A program made the translations under genes and the position numbers. From JAXGMQ01 sp964613055 (GTDB taxonomy: Bacteria; Caldisericota; Caldisericia; JAAYUI01): a DNA stretch of 64,000 nucleotides. Positions 8,246 to 17,990 of the stretch are shown here, in pieces; position 1 is the stretch's first letter, and each line of letters starts with the position of its first letter. The notes below the pieces were generated by a model. The model did not search any database. It was not told where the DNA came from and was given only the letters and a program-made list of their open reading frames with translations. The DNA lies in contig CAZTGD010000006.1 of assembly GCA_964613055.1 (NCBI GenBank), positions 9,078-73,077 on the forward strand. Direction: 5' to 3'.

Positions 8246-9241
8246 ATGATTTCACTTGGTATTGAAACCTCTTGCGATGATACAGCTGTTGGTATAGTCG
8301 ATGGTGTAGATATCATTGCGCAGGTCAAATCATCACAGGACAGGGTACACGCCGAGTGGGGTGGCATCGTTCCTGAACTAGCATCTCGTGCTCATCTGGA
8401 AAACATAATCCCAATAATAGATGTTGCCATGAAGGATGCGGGTTTAACAAAGGATGGGATTGATATCATCTCTTGTACCTATGGACCTGGATTGGTCGGC
8501 TCATTACTGGTTGGCATTGAGACAGCCAAAGCTTTGAGTTATATCTGGAACAAACCACTGGTCGGGGTTAACCATCTGCGTGGGCATGTCGCTTCAGCGA
8601 TGCTTGCCAATCCTGAGATGGAACTACCATCGCTCGGATTACTCATCTCAGGCGGACACACTGAAATAATAATGTTCAATCCTGATTTCACACTCAAGCT
8701 CATATCGACAACGAGAGATGACTCTGTTGGTGAGAGTCTCGACAAGTTTGGAAGGGTGCTTGGTCTTTCATACCCAGCAGGACCTGAGCTGGACAGGATG
8801 TCTCTGATTGGTGATTCCTCAAAAGTAGAGTTACCCACGGTCAAACTCAAGGACAATAGTCTGGATTTCAGCTTCTCAGGTCTCAAAACAGCAGGTATCC
8901 GGGCAATACAGCGCTATCCAGAATTACCTAAAAGAGACCTTTCAGCCTCATTTATGAAAGCTATTAGCAATCAATTGTTTGATAGATTGATGACAGCTAC
9001 TGTTCGATACAAACCAGAATCCATTTTCTCTGTTGGTGGGGTTTCAGCAAGCAGGTATATTAGATCGCGTATAAAGAGTTTCTGTGAAACTATGAATCTT
9101 CCATTGCATGTACCACCAACAGAATTATGTACTGATAATGGTGCAATGATTGCGTATTGTGGTTTACTCTACTACCGATTCGGTATTAAATCAGGTCTTG
9201 GTCTTCAACCTATATCCAGACTCCCGCTTGATTCTGTCTGA
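8246..9241 (+). CDS. tsaD: tRNA N6-adenosine threonylcarbamoyltransferase TsaD
   Basis: A 331-residue Kae1/Qri7/TsaD-family ASKHA enzyme that transfers the threonylcarbamoyl group to A37 of ANN-decoding tRNAs. It opens with LGIETSCDDTAVG. It has ELASRAHLENI, the metal-binding HxxxH in VNHLRGHVAS, the glycine-rich SGGHTEI, and the C-terminal CTDNGAMIA. Length is normal for the family. It works with TsaB (upstream), TsaC and TsaE; the last two are not in the window. Confidence 0.97.
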   Translation: MISLGIETSCDDTAVGIVDGVDIIAQVKSSQDRVHAEWGGIVPELASRAHLENIIPIIDVAMKDAGLTKDGIDIISCTYGPGLVGSLLVGIETAKALSYIWNKPLVGVNHLRGHVASAMLANPEMELPSLGLLISGGHTEIIMFNPDFTLKLISTTRDDSVGESLDKFGRVLGLSYPAGPELDRMSLIGDSSKVELPTVKLKDNSLDFSFSGLKTAGIRAIQRYPELPKRDLSASFMKAISNQLFDRLMTATVRYKPESIFSVGGVSASRYIRSRIKSFCETMNLPLHVPPTELCTDNGAMIAYCGLLYYRFGIKSGLGLQPISRLPLDSV

Positions 9242-9247
9242 CCTCAA

Positions 9248-9285
9248 TTACAATATGTTGACAAGTTAAATTGTAAGGTTAAACT
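9248..9285 (+). promoter_or_regulatory. promoter with repeats before the two-component system
   Basis: TTGACA (9258-9263), a 16-bp spacer and TAAACT (9280-9285). The -35 element lies within an inverted pair TTACAAT (9248-9254) and ATTGTAA (9270-9276). Two direct repeats of GTTAAA (9265-9270 and 9278-9283) start 13 bases apart, about one helical turn, as OmpR-type regulators often use. Autoregulation by the response regulator is a reasonable inference. Confidence 0.45.
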
Positions 9286-9308
9286 GTTGATAGTCAGGAG
9301 GCTCCGAT

Positions 9309-10064
9309 ATGGCCGAAAGAACAAAGAAAGAGAAGAAGAAGATACTGATAATCGAGGATGAGTACCGCATTGTTGAGTCTCTTAAATTCAACCTCGAGGG
9401 TGAGAATTACAGTGTATATCATGCATCACTTGGCAAGGAAGGTTTGGAGCTTTTCAAGAGACGAAAACCGGATTTAATTCTCTTAGACCTCATGCTCCCC
9501 GAGGGACAGAGTGGAATCGATATACTCAGGCGTATCAGGCAAGAAGATCCGAGTGTACCTGTGATAATTATAACTGCAAAGACAACTGAGATTGATGAAG
9601 TTGTTGGCATGGAGATGGAGGCTGATGATTACATTACCAAACCTTTCTCAATGGCAGTTCTGAAATCTCATATAAAGAGAAGACTCAAGGTAGCCGAGCA
9701 GAAAGGTGCCGCCGAAGAGAAGGAAGAAGAACGCAAGGAAATCACGAACGGCGATATCTATATGAACTATGCACAGCGTGAATGCAAAGTTCGAGGCAAA
9801 CCGGTCAAGCTCGGGTATAAGGAATTTGAGATCCTCTGGTATCTTGCATCCAACTCCAACCAAGTCTTCAAGCGTGAACAGATCATGGAAGAGGTTTGGA
9901 AAGTAGATCAACCACTGGATACAAAAACAGTTGATGTCCATATTAGGTGGATAAGGAAGAAGATCGAACCTAAGCCAGAGGCACCCAGATATATTGAAAC
10001 GGTTAGGGGTGTGGGATACAAATTCTCCTCATCGCATCAGAGCCCACAAAACGATAACAGTTGA
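9309..10064 (+). CDS. OmpR/PhoB-family response regulator
   Basis: A 251-residue two-domain regulator. The receiver has the acidic pocket (IEDE), phosphoacceptor Asp at about residue 60 (LLDLMLP) and the conserved Lys in TKPFS. A charged linker of about 25 residues rich in Glu/Lys leads to a winged-helix DNA-binding domain ending in VRGVGYKF, as in PhoB/OmpR. Its stop overlaps the start of the sensor kinase gene (TTGA), so the pair is co-translated. Which signal and target genes it serves is not shown. The following minus-strand lipoprotein array converges on it. Confidence 0.93.
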   Translation: MAERTKKEKKKILIIEDEYRIVESLKFNLEGENYSVYHASLGKEGLELFKRRKPDLILLDLMLPEGQSGIDILRRIRQEDPSVPVIIITAKTTEIDEVVGMEMEADDYITKPFSMAVLKSHIKRRLKVAEQKGAAEEKEEERKEITNGDIYMNYAQRECKVRGKPVKLGYKEFEILWYLASNSNQVFKREQIMEEVWKVDQPLDTKTVDVHIRWIRKKIEPKPEAPRYIETVRGVGYKFSSSHQSPQNDNS

Positions 10065-11782
10065 GTTTTTGGGTCAGGCTCTTCCTGACCTTCACACTAT
10101 GCCTGCTATTTACTCTCTTGTTACTTGGGGCATACGTTTATTTTGCTATCTCCAGTAATATTGCAGAAAGACTTACCATTGATGCTTTTACGCTGAAAGC
10201 ATGGGTGAAATACGATATAAGTAACGGGTTAGCTGATTCAAGTCTTGCTGATTTAGAGATATACCTTACAGAAAAATATTCGAAAACCATCCCCATGTTT
10301 TTGGTAGACGAGGATGGTATCCTGTTCGAAACGAACAGACCTTCTGGTATTCATCCCATTAATGATTACCCCGAGCTTGAGGCTACCTGGAACGGGGAAG
10401 AGGATAATTCAATAAGGATGATAGATGGCAGGCTGTATGTTGTAGTCGCGAGTCCCATTATTCATGAAGATGATCATGTTGCCAGCCTCGTCATTAACTA
10501 CCCTGCTGATGCACTAGTTAACCAGATCAGGGAATTGATTCAACTGATCATTGCAACATTCGTAACTGCTTTGATTATTGGGGCAATTGTTATTTATTTC
10601 ACAACACGTTACCAAACAAAACCATTACTCGAGCTCATTGATGATGCCAGAGCAATAAGCGCTGGTGATTTCGAACGTAAATTCACATTGTTGGGTAATG
10701 ATGAGATATCTCAGTTGTCACGCGCTCTTCAAATTATGGTCACTAGACTCAAAGCGGCACTCACAGTCGCTCAAGAAGAAAAAAGTCGTTTTAATGCTAT
10801 ATTTACTCACATGATGGACGGGTTGATTGTTGCTGACATAGATGGAAGGCTCGTTCACGCAAACGCCTCTTTTTTGACAATGTTTGGGTTGTCGCTCCCA
10901 GAACTTATTGGATTTGATGTCCGGCAGTGTAACCTTCCAGTTCAGATGAAAGAGAGTATCCTGTCTGCGGAGGGTGAAACCGTTTTGACAATTGACAAAC
11001 CCAGCAAAAGAGTGATTCGCGTCAGGACAACAGCCATCGAGGGGGAAAGGGAGCTCGTAGGATCGATTACAATCTGTGAGGACATTTCTCGAGAAAAGGA
11101 ACTTGAGGCATCTGAGAGGGAGTTCACTCAGTACATTAGCCACGAGCTGAAAACACCGCTTACATCACTTTCAGCGGCAGTTGAAACCCTTCAATTGATA
11201 CCAGATGATGACAAGAAGAACAAAAAACGTTTTCTTGCGATCCTACTCGACGACATTGGACGATTGAACAATCTCGTAACATCCATCATTGAGTTCCAAA
11301 AGAACAGGAATGTGGCTTTCGAACTACAGCGGTTTGGAGCAGTTGACCTTGCAATCGAGATACAGGACAAGTACCTGGCGTACGCCTTCAAGAAAGGTGT
11401 GAACCTCGATATAAACATCCCAGACGATGAGGTGAAGGTAGTAGCCAATAGGGACAGAATAGTTCAGGTAATGATGAATGTCACCGACAATGCCATCAGA
11501 TTTACACCGAAGGGCGGTAGGATAGTCATTGGAGTAAAACCTGGAGAAAACCGTGTTTTATTCTGGATCGAAGACAGCGGTATCGGCATTCCCAACAATT
11601 ATATACCCAAACTCGGTGAACGATTTATTAAGATACCCAGGAAGGAACACAAATATGACACACAGGTCGGATTGGGATTATCAATATGCATAGATATACT
11701 GAATCAACACGGGAGCAAGCTAGAAATTGAGTCGGAGGAGGGCAAGGGATCAAGATTCAGCTTCTATTTGAAAAAGGGGTAG
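10061..11782 (+). CDS. membrane sensor histidine kinase (HAMP-PAS-HisKA-HATPase)
   Basis: A 573-residue PhoR-like sensor kinase. It has an N-terminal transmembrane helix (about 6-30), an extracytoplasmic sensor region (about 31-160), a second helix (about 163-187), a HAMP domain and a PAS domain (about 240-345). Next come the HisKA helix with phosphoacceptor His at about residue 361 (SHELKTPLTSL), and a HATPase domain with N box (NVTDNAIRF) and G1 box (DSGIGIP). The start is TTG at 10061, overlapping the regulator stop; no ATG fits better. Partner of the preceding response regulator. Confidence 0.92.
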   Translation: MSFWVRLFLTFTLCLLFTLLLLGAYVYFAISSNIAERLTIDAFTLKAWVKYDISNGLADSSLADLEIYLTEKYSKTIPMFLVDEDGILFETNRPSGIHPINDYPELEATWNGEEDNSIRMIDGRLYVVVASPIIHEDDHVASLVINYPADALVNQIRELIQLIIATFVTALIIGAIVIYFTTRYQTKPLLELIDDARAISAGDFERKFTLLGNDEISQLSRALQIMVTRLKAALTVAQEEKSRFNAIFTHMMDGLIVADIDGRLVHANASFLTMFGLSLPELIGFDVRQCNLPVQMKESILSAEGETVLTIDKPSKRVIRVRTTAIEGERELVGSITICEDISREKELEASEREFTQYISHELKTPLTSLSAAVETLQLIPDDDKKNKKRFLAILLDDIGRLNNLVTSIIEFQKNRNVAFELQRFGAVDLAIEIQDKYLAYAFKKGVNLDINIPDDEVKVVANRDRIVQVMMNVTDNAIRFTPKGGRIVIGVKPGENRVLFWIEDSGIGIPNNYIPKLGERFIKIPRKEHKYDTQVGLGLSICIDILNQHGSKLEIESEEGKGSRFSFYLKKG

Positions 11783-11793
11783 AAAGCGTCTAT

Positions 11794-13122
11794 CTAATCA
11801 ACAGAGCCTGCCCATACGGCAACCAGCTCATCTTCTTGAAGTCTAAAACAGACAGACAGATTTGAATCACCTGGGAATCTCAACTCGAATCGATTACTGC
11901 CGGCTGGCAACCATGTTCCAATAATTGCTGTAAAATCTCCATTGGCAACTTCCGGGTTACTTGCAAACCCAAGTTCCCTTGTCCATGTGTACGTATTACA
12001 TACTAAATCTCTGTACTCAAGATTTATCCCAAACACATCATCATATTGTACTACTGACAAATTTTTCGGGAATACATCTATATTGTGTTGTGAGAGAATC
12101 TTGTTGTCTGAAAGGTCAATTACTACGAGCTTGTAACCAGTTGAAGAACATATAACCGTTGCAATCGTTTGTTCATCAATAAAGTCAATTGGACTCGCTT
12201 CACCATCAACGTGATTGAAAGCGCCCAAAGCCCACTTACCTTCCCATATTGGTTTTACAGAGTCACCGTCCAGCTCAACAACCTTTTGCCTACCTTCAGT
12301 TGTTATGTAATTCCAAATTGTGGTTTTGTCTGTTTTTCGACCATGAAAGGCTACATTTCCTTTGTATGTAGATACTACTTTATTATCGTTTATAAGCTGA
12401 CAACTGCCTTCTTGAAAGGTGGTCAGTGAAATGTCATCATCAAACTCTCTAGCTCTTGGATAACTCCAGAAGGGTCTCGAATCCATCCATTCCACTTCTT
12501 CAAGTTTTAACATAGCGTCAGTTAATGAGCCAAGGGAACAGACACCATAATCCCCATTATCAGAGCATACTGCGAGTCCAACTATGTCTACAAAGTTTGT
12601 ATTCTCGTTAAAGCCTGCCAAAGGCATTATCTTTGTCCAATCTCCCGTTATAGGAGTCTCTTCCAGGTCAAATGTATGTGTTTCACCAGTGACAATGGAG
12701 GAGATCAAGCAAGTTGCATCAGACGCTTCTGGAACTGTTCGGATTCGGAATCCTTCATTGGTGAGAATGGGCTTGTGTTCAGCATCCACCTCTCTCTCGG
12801 TATCAAGCTTAATCGTGTATCTGTTGTCATCGCCCTTCATAACATCGACGAATACTCTTTTTGGAAGATAACCCACATGCGATACTTCAACATCTATTAC
12901 ACCTGGTTCTACTATGAGCTCATTAATAGGTGCGATATGAGTTGAGTCTTTGATAGAGACAGTGGCATTGTCTGGAACTGTAAAGATGGTTAATGTAGTT
13001 TCAGACTCACACGCAACAAGTAGAACACAAGCCACCAACGAGAGTGCCAACCACCATCTCTTAAACAGCGTACCCTTTAGATAGTTAGATAATTTACCGG
13101 AAAATACAGAAAGATGTGACAT
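11794..13122 (-). CDS. lipoprotein with PEGA-like domain
   Basis: A 442-residue exported lipoprotein. It has a long basic N-region, a hydrophobic helix and a lipobox ending LVAC at about residue 38. A PEGA-like beta module follows (TVPDNATVSIKDS, then a GYLPKRVFV strand). The rest (about 140-440) is a Trp/Asp-rich beta region of unknown fold. The ATG at 13122 is chosen over 13140 because AAGGTGG lies just before it and it overlaps the upstream stop (TGATG). It is the last gene of the lipoprotein operon but does not share the repeated module of its neighbours. Confidence 0.8.
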   Translation of the reverse strand: MSHLSVFSGKLSNYLKGTLFKRWWLALSLVACVLLVACESETTLTIFTVPDNATVSIKDSTHIAPINELIVEPGVIDVEVSHVGYLPKRVFVDVMKGDDNRYTIKLDTEREVDAEHKPILTNEGFRIRTVPEASDATCLISSIVTGETHTFDLEETPITGDWTKIMPLAGFNENTNFVDIVGLAVCSDNGDYGVCSLGSLTDAMLKLEEVEWMDSRPFWSYPRAREFDDDISLTTFQEGSCQLINDNKVVSTYKGNVAFHGRKTDKTTIWNYITTEGRQKVVELDGDSVKPIWEGKWALGAFNHVDGEASPIDFIDEQTIATVICSSTGYKLVVIDLSDNKILSQHNIDVFPKNLSVVQYDDVFGINLEYRDLVCNTYTWTRELGFASNPEVANGDFTAIIGTWLPAGSNRFELRFPGDSNLSVCFRLQEDELVAVWAGSVD

Positions 13123-14549
13123 CAATCCACCTTGAACCACTCGATGAATTTCTGATACTCCATTTCGTATCTGCCATCTTCATTCATCAACTTTATATTG
13201 AAGAAGTTGGTTTCACCTATGTATATCGTGACTATCTGGTTTGTCTGCTCTTCGTTGATTTCAAACTGAACAGCATCCTTGTCACCAAGCTTAACATGCT
13301 TCATCTCTCCAACATTCATACCAGGATCTTCCTGATAGAAAGAGTACATGATTTCGTTATCTATACCGGAATATGTTGAAGCATCCTGGACGTCTATAGA
13401 AATGAATGAACTGTTAGAATTACCTGGGGGAAGAACAAAGGATTGAAGGTTTGAGACTTCATCAAACGACCACCCTGCAGGAAGTGTTGCAACATATGTA
13501 TCGGTTACTGCCTTCTCACCCTTTGGAACGGACTGATTCCCGTTTGTTTTATCCGGGTTGGAGTCCTGGTTCGAATCGTTTGCATTATCTCGATCTTCTC
13601 TGGCAATCTGACCAGGGTCCTTGTCCATAAAATAGGTGAATGAATGGATTATCTCGTTCATTACATCATCTTCAACGGAATTGTGTACTGACAATACGAG
13701 CACCTTGCCCTTGAGTGGCATGTAGTATGATGAGTATCCATCAGCATCATCAGATCTAATCGAGGTATGTGTAAACACCTTCATTTCAGCAGAGGCTTTG
13801 TATTCATCAGAGCAATTCTCATCAAGCCACGATACAATTGAAGAGGGGGCTGATGGATTGGCAGATGGATAAGGGTAATCGGTTACTGTAAGGGCTGGTA
13901 CGCCATCAAAATCGATAAACTCGATCAAGTTGTCTGTCTTTTCTATCTCCCAATCACTGTTATAGTTCATAAACCAAAACTCGTTATCAAATATATCAAA
14001 CTGTTGATTGTCCTGCCGTTGGGCGACATCTTCATATTTCCATTCTGTGATGATTGGCTTGAATGTTCCACATGAAGCTTTTGCCTCCGCAAATTCACGG
14101 GCTTTATATTTGCCTGGGGAAACCTGCATTACATATACTGCACCGGTGATCGGGACAAAAACTATAAGCCCCTTGCCGTTGTCATTTCTCGTCTCTATCC
14201 ATCTCGATGGAATCGTCTCTTCGGCTTCTTCAGCTTTCAAAGGCAGAGATTCAAGTTTATCTGATATTACACTTTGATCACCTGTCATCATTTCAACAAG
14301 GGAAGAGGAGATTGAATTAATATAACGGAAACTAGAGTTCTTGTCTTCAACAACCCCATACTGAAGCATCATTCCACTGCTAACAATCCTTACTGCAGAT
14401 TCCTCCTTATCAAGATCCCATTCTGATGGGTAATCAAACGAAAACAGATCACCATTATAACTCTTTGAAAGATTGATTTCCTTCGATGTACAGGAGGAAA
14501 TCAAAATCATCACTAGCATCACGGCAATGACCTTGAAAATGTTTCTCAT
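13122..14549 (-). CDS. three-module lipoprotein of the window's paralogous family
   Basis: A 475-residue lipoprotein with lipobox ISSC (Cys20). Three related modules of about 120-145 residues follow. They begin near FSFDYPSEW, FWFMNYNSDW and YVATLPAGW, and each ends with an amphipathic helix. A low-complexity Asn/Asp/Gln/Ser linker (about 325-350) precedes the third module. The module looks like a PsbP/Mog1-type sandwich, as in DUF1795-like proteins, but this is fold-level inference. It is anchored on the outer face of a membrane. The gene is part of the minus-strand array; a 42-base gap separates it from the gene upstream. Confidence 0.8.
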   Translation of the reverse strand: MRNIFKVIAVMLVMILISSCTSKEINLSKSYNGDLFSFDYPSEWDLDKEESAVRIVSSGMMLQYGVVEDKNSSFRYINSISSSLVEMMTGDQSVISDKLESLPLKAEEAEETIPSRWIETRNDNGKGLIVFVPITGAVYVMQVSPGKYKAREFAEAKASCGTFKPIITEWKYEDVAQRQDNQQFDIFDNEFWFMNYNSDWEIEKTDNLIEFIDFDGVPALTVTDYPYPSANPSAPSSIVSWLDENCSDEYKASAEMKVFTHTSIRSDDADGYSSYYMPLKGKVLVLSVHNSVEDDVMNEIIHSFTYFMDKDPGQIAREDRDNANDSNQDSNPDKTNGNQSVPKGEKAVTDTYVATLPAGWSFDEVSNLQSFVLPPGNSNSSFISIDVQDASTYSGIDNEIMYSFYQEDPGMNVGEMKHVKLGDKDAVQFEINEEQTNQIVTIYIGETNFFNIKLMNEDGRYEMEYQKFIEWFKVD

Positions 14550-14591
14550 AATCTCTCTCCTTCGTTTATAATGTTAACAGGATTTAAATTT

Positions 14592-15095
14592 TTATTCAAG
14601 GTTGGGTTTTTCAATATATTTGACTGAAGAAAGAACAATCCTCGCTCCTTCACTGAGTTTGTTGTTAAAATTCCCATAGGTAAACACGTATGCATCATCA
14701 TCAAATGTGATAATATAGGAATGTGTTATTATGTTTTGTGTTATTGTTATCTTAGCGTATTTATTCTCACCGAATTGAACTTCTTCTGGTTGAGAGATAT
14801 TATCCAATTCATCCTGTACTTTTTTAGCAAAGTCCATGGATGGTAATTGAATATCTTCGATGAGTTGAACATCGATCACAAACGTATCTCCTGAGGTTCT
14901 GTTCGATTCAAGCGTTAAGGACTCCCCTTCCCCACTACTTACAACCCAATCCGCAGGTCTGTTGAACACGATGTTTTCAAAGACCTGCTCGGCTGTTTCA
15001 ATCTCGCTTGTAAAGAAGTTATTTTCGCCACCACATGAAATAAAACAGGATATAACTATTAAGAAGAAAATAAGAGCAGTCGAGACTCTTCTCAT
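14592..15095 (-). CDS. single-module lipoprotein of the paralogous family
   Basis: A 167-residue lipoprotein with a hydrophobic signal and lipobox FISC at Cys21 (VISC at 17 is an alternative). One module follows, with NRPADWVVSSG as its first conserved strand-turn and a closing helix ending in SSVKYIEK. The ATG overlaps the stop of the gene upstream (ATGA), so the two are translationally coupled. Function unknown. Confidence 0.8.
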   Translation of the reverse strand: MRRVSTALIFFLIVISCFISCGGENNFFTSEIETAEQVFENIVFNRPADWVVSSGEGESLTLESNRTSGDTFVIDVQLIEDIQLPSMDFAKKVQDELDNISQPEEVQFGENKYAKITITQNIITHSYIITFDDDAYVFTYGNFNNKLSEGARIVLSSVKYIEKPNLE

Positions 15096-15658
15096 CTAAG
15101 CACCTTTATTGAATCTAGTAGGGAATCTAGCTCTTGGGTATTCTCCGGTACACCAGTGACACTAATTAAAACTATATTCCCGTCTTCAGTGTTTGTTACA
15201 TATTGCCACAGTTGTGTTTGTGAGTCAGAACCAGAAATAGTTGCAATAAGCTCTTGAAACACAACATTGCTTGGATTTGGATCACGTGTATTCAGTTGTT
15301 GTGGGTTTGATGCACCTCGAGCGGTAGTGTCAATATATTGCTTGGCATTCATTATACCGCCAGTGTCGATAAACTGTATTGTTACACCTGATATCCCACT
15401 ATCTTCATTCATCAGAGACATTGAAATATTAGATTCGTTTCGATTAACAATCGACCAACCATCTGGCATAACAAACTCAATGAAGGAATTACTGATCTTG
15501 TTTGCATCTTTATCATAGGAGTTTTGTCCCAATGAAATCGTTTTCTCATCAGTGACATCGATATCTGCTCTTTCAGTCTTCTCTGTTGTGCATGAGGTGA
15601 TAAACACTGACAAAACGAGCATCAGGCAAACCATCAATGTTATTGGCTTGTTATTCAT
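15092..15658 (-). CDS. single-module lipoprotein of the paralogous family
   Basis: A 188-residue lipoprotein with lipobox ITSC (Cys23), a charged spacer of about 25 residues, and one module opening with FIEFVMPDGWSIV and closing with LDSLLDSIKVL. It is coupled to the gene downstream by a four-base overlap and lies 7 bases after the gene upstream. Function unknown; probable surface or periplasmic attachment. Confidence 0.8.
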   Translation of the reverse strand: MNNKPITLMVCLMLVLSVFITSCTTEKTERADIDVTDEKTISLGQNSYDKDANKISNSFIEFVMPDGWSIVNRNESNISMSLMNEDSGISGVTIQFIDTGGIMNAKQYIDTTARGASNPQQLNTRDPNPSNVVFQELIATISGSDSQTQLWQYVTNTEDGNIVLISVTGVPENTQELDSLLDSIKVLR

Positions 15659-15665
15659 ATATACC

Positions 15666-16679
15666 TCACTTCATCTCGATAGTTTTTAATACATACATTG
15701 CATCATCGGGGATTCTATTCGACCAGCTAAAAACTGAAATCATTAAAGGTTCTAAGTCATCTCTTTCTGCAACCAGATGAAACTCAGAATAGCTATCGCT
15801 TTTAGATTCAATAAGACGGTACTTGATATTTCCAAGCTCCATTGAAGTAATTGAGCTGTTGAGTTGATCTGCTATGCCTTGAGCATATTCTTCAACCTTC
15901 ATATCATCACCAAGGTTAACATACTGAATTGAAAGGGAGATCAGATCACTGTTCACGCCCTCTTTCGGTTCAAGAATCGTCAATCTGTCATCATCAGATG
16001 TCAGCTCAAGAAAGGGTGATATTTCAAAATCAATATATTTATTTGAGTAAAGCTCTGTTTTATCGTCTTGATTCGAGTCTGTGAAATTTCCGTTGCTGTT
16101 ATCTTGATCTTCTCCATTACTATTGTCGACATCCCCATCATTGCTATCCGATGTGTTATTGTCATCCTTATCGAAATAATCTGGGTCGGTCAGTCTGAAA
16201 GACTTCACAATGTCAACAGCTTTATCAAAGTCACCTTTAGTATTTGGAAGGGGATCTGTGAAAACAGTAATAATACGTTCTTCCACTGGAACGAATAATG
16301 CCACAGCCATTTTTTTATCAGTATTCCCGGTTATCAACACCCCTATGGTATCCTTTTCCTCTATCGTTTCTCTTTCCATGTTTACAAGTTCGGACTCGAC
16401 TGCACTGAGTGCTTCTTCAATTGTGTCAATATCTCCTATCAATGCTCCCTGATGATCTTTGACCTCTACTATAACAGAGAAAGGATTTCCACTGATTTCC
16501 AAAACATCTTCCATCCATCTCCCCTGAAACCCTTCTGGGCAGTTGATGGCGTAGTAGGGTCCCAGAAGCACATTGCCGCTATCTTTCTCTACTGGACCTC
16601 CGCATGAAACGGTGGCAGGCATCATGAGGACAACAAACAAAATTACCAAGAAAATCCTGGAGAAAAGCATTTGCCGCAT
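15666..16679 (-). CDS. two-module lipoprotein of the paralogous family
   Basis: A 337-residue lipoprotein. Lipobox TVSC is at Cys26 when translation starts at 16679. That ATG has AAGGA seven bases upstream; the in-frame ATG at 16700 has none. Module one begins YYAINCPEGF and ends IVKSFRLTDPDYF. A 30-residue linker of Asp, Asn, Ser and Gly follows, then module two from about residue 210. It is the first gene behind an extended -10 promoter and so heads the transcript running to 11794. Confidence 0.8.
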   Translation of the reverse strand: MRQMLFSRIFLVILFVVLMMPATVSCGGPVEKDSGNVLLGPYYAINCPEGFQGRWMEDVLEISGNPFSVIVEVKDHQGALIGDIDTIEEALSAVESELVNMERETIEEKDTIGVLITGNTDKKMAVALFVPVEERIITVFTDPLPNTKGDFDKAVDIVKSFRLTDPDYFDKDDNNTSDSNDGDVDNSNGEDQDNSNGNFTDSNQDDKTELYSNKYIDFEISPFLELTSDDDRLTILEPKEGVNSDLISLSIQYVNLGDDMKVEEYAQGIADQLNSSITSMELGNIKYRLIESKSDSYSEFHLVAERDDLEPLMISVFSWSNRIPDDAMYVLKTIEMK

Positions 16680-16708
16680 AATCATTTCCTTTCTTCTCAT
16701 CTGTCATC

Positions 16709-16717
16709 ATTATAGCA
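16709..16717 (-). promoter_or_regulatory. extended -10 promoter (TGCTATAAT) of the lipoprotein operon
   Basis: On the minus strand the sequence reads TGCTATAAT, an extended -10 with a perfect TATAAT. The -35 region about 17 bp further upstream is weak. The first ATG with a ribosome binding site (16679) is 29 bases downstream. Confidence 0.55.
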
Positions 16718-16745
16718 AGCAGTGTGTATCAGTTCCAGAATAGCA

Positions 16746-16777
16746 CAAAGCCCTGCCTTATACCAGACAGGGCTTTG
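16746..16777 (-). terminator. hairpin terminator after the 16806-17921 lipoprotein gene
   Basis: A perfect 10-bp stem (CAAAGCCCTG / CAGGGCTTTG) with a 12-base loop lies 29 bases after the stop codon. There is no strong U tract after it, so termination may be partial. Confidence 0.6.
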
Positions 16778-16805
16778 AATTGTAGTCTGCAAAGTAAATG
16801 AAATA

Positions 16806-17921
16806 CTAGTCGAAATAATTGTCGTTGGTGATAACGAATGATTCAACCATTGCGTTAAAGGTGTCTATGTATTCTTCAGAGTCGATCTCGGAAGTTCCAT
16901 TTATTATTATTGCCCAGTCATCCATTTCTATGGCGTAGTTATACACAAAAGAATCGTTGAACGTTGTCCTTGTTGCAACCGCATTGTGTCCTGAGATAAC
17001 CATTGTTGTGTCTTCGATCGATCCCATACTCATTGCTGTAGTATCTTTTGAACCTGTTACGGTGATGAATAGCTCGTCAATCTCAAACATGGTTGTCGTT
17101 ATCTCATCTGTACTGAAGCTGTTAACCTCTGCTGAAGATGGATGCTTGATTGTGAAGAATTCACCTTTGTATGTTTTGCCCAGAGTCATTGCATTGGGTC
17201 CAACCTCAATCTCCGTTGGCAGTGAAACATTCACATCTATTTCGTTACCCTCTTCATCTTTGAATGATGCTGAATATTCACCATCTTTGCTGTCGTTGAC
17301 ACCCTCTTTATCCCCCTGATCAGTATCAGGGTACTCCTCTTCATAATCCTCTTCTATAGGTTCTGTTTCTATTTCGACTGGTTCAAAATCTATAGATTCG
17401 GGCATATCCGTATTGGTGACCCTTAGGGATCTTATTATTTGCCTTGTCAGTTCAACGTCCTCGTCATTTTTACCCGGCTCATCAGTTATTGCCATAAGCA
17501 CCCATTCATCAAACGGTACAAACGCGGCAACACCGTGGTAGCCATCATTTTCTCCTTCAATCCACAAAGCTTTATGTCTGCCCAGCTTCATTTCCTTCTC
17601 GGAGTAGTTGGATATCTCTGATTTGATATCGCTCTTAACTGAATCAATTGAACCAAGGTCACCCATCTTTGATTCCTTCATTGGCATACATATCGCTTCA
17701 ATCTTAATGCCGTTCTTGCCTTCGAGGGTTACTCCCCCTTCATGCTCCTTAACTTGAAATTCAGGTGTATAGCCGATTGTCAGAAATCTTCCATCAAAAC
17801 TATTCCCAAGGTTAGCGGATGCTTCTGGATTTGTGTTAGCGTTTCCCTCATCTCCTCCACAACCCACAACCATTCCCACAGCAATCACTGCAACTAATAA
17901 AAAGACCGGAATCCTTTTCAT
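16806..17921 (-). CDS. two-module lipoprotein of the paralogous family
   Basis: A 371-residue lipoprotein with lipobox VVGC (Cys21). Module one (about 35-155) opens FLTIGYTPEF and closes RQIIRSLRVTN. A very acidic linker (Glu/Asp/Pro, about 160-205) leads to module two, opening FFTIKHPSSAEV and closing MVESFVITNDNYF. AGGAG lies five bases before the ATG at 17921; an adjacent in-frame ATG at 17924 is less well placed. It is followed by a hairpin terminator, so it is probably on a separate transcript from the genes beyond. Confidence 0.8.
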   Translation of the reverse strand: MKRIPVFLLVAVIAVGMVVGCGGDEGNANTNPEASANLGNSFDGRFLTIGYTPEFQVKEHEGGVTLEGKNGIKIEAICMPMKESKMGDLGSIDSVKSDIKSEISNYSEKEMKLGRHKALWIEGENDGYHGVAAFVPFDEWVLMAITDEPGKNDEDVELTRQIIRSLRVTNTDMPESIDFEPVEIETEPIEEDYEEEYPDTDQGDKEGVNDSKDGEYSASFKDEEGNEIDVNVSLPTEIEVGPNAMTLGKTYKGEFFTIKHPSSAEVNSFSTDEITTTMFEIDELFITVTGSKDTTAMSMGSIEDTTMVISGHNAVATRTTFNDSFVYNYAIEMDDWAIIINGTSEIDSEEYIDTFNAMVESFVITNDNYFD

Positions 17922-17990
17922 CATTTCTCCTCTCTGAAGTCAGCTTTTAATCCAGCCAACCAGAACGTTTTATCGGGAAGCGATTATATA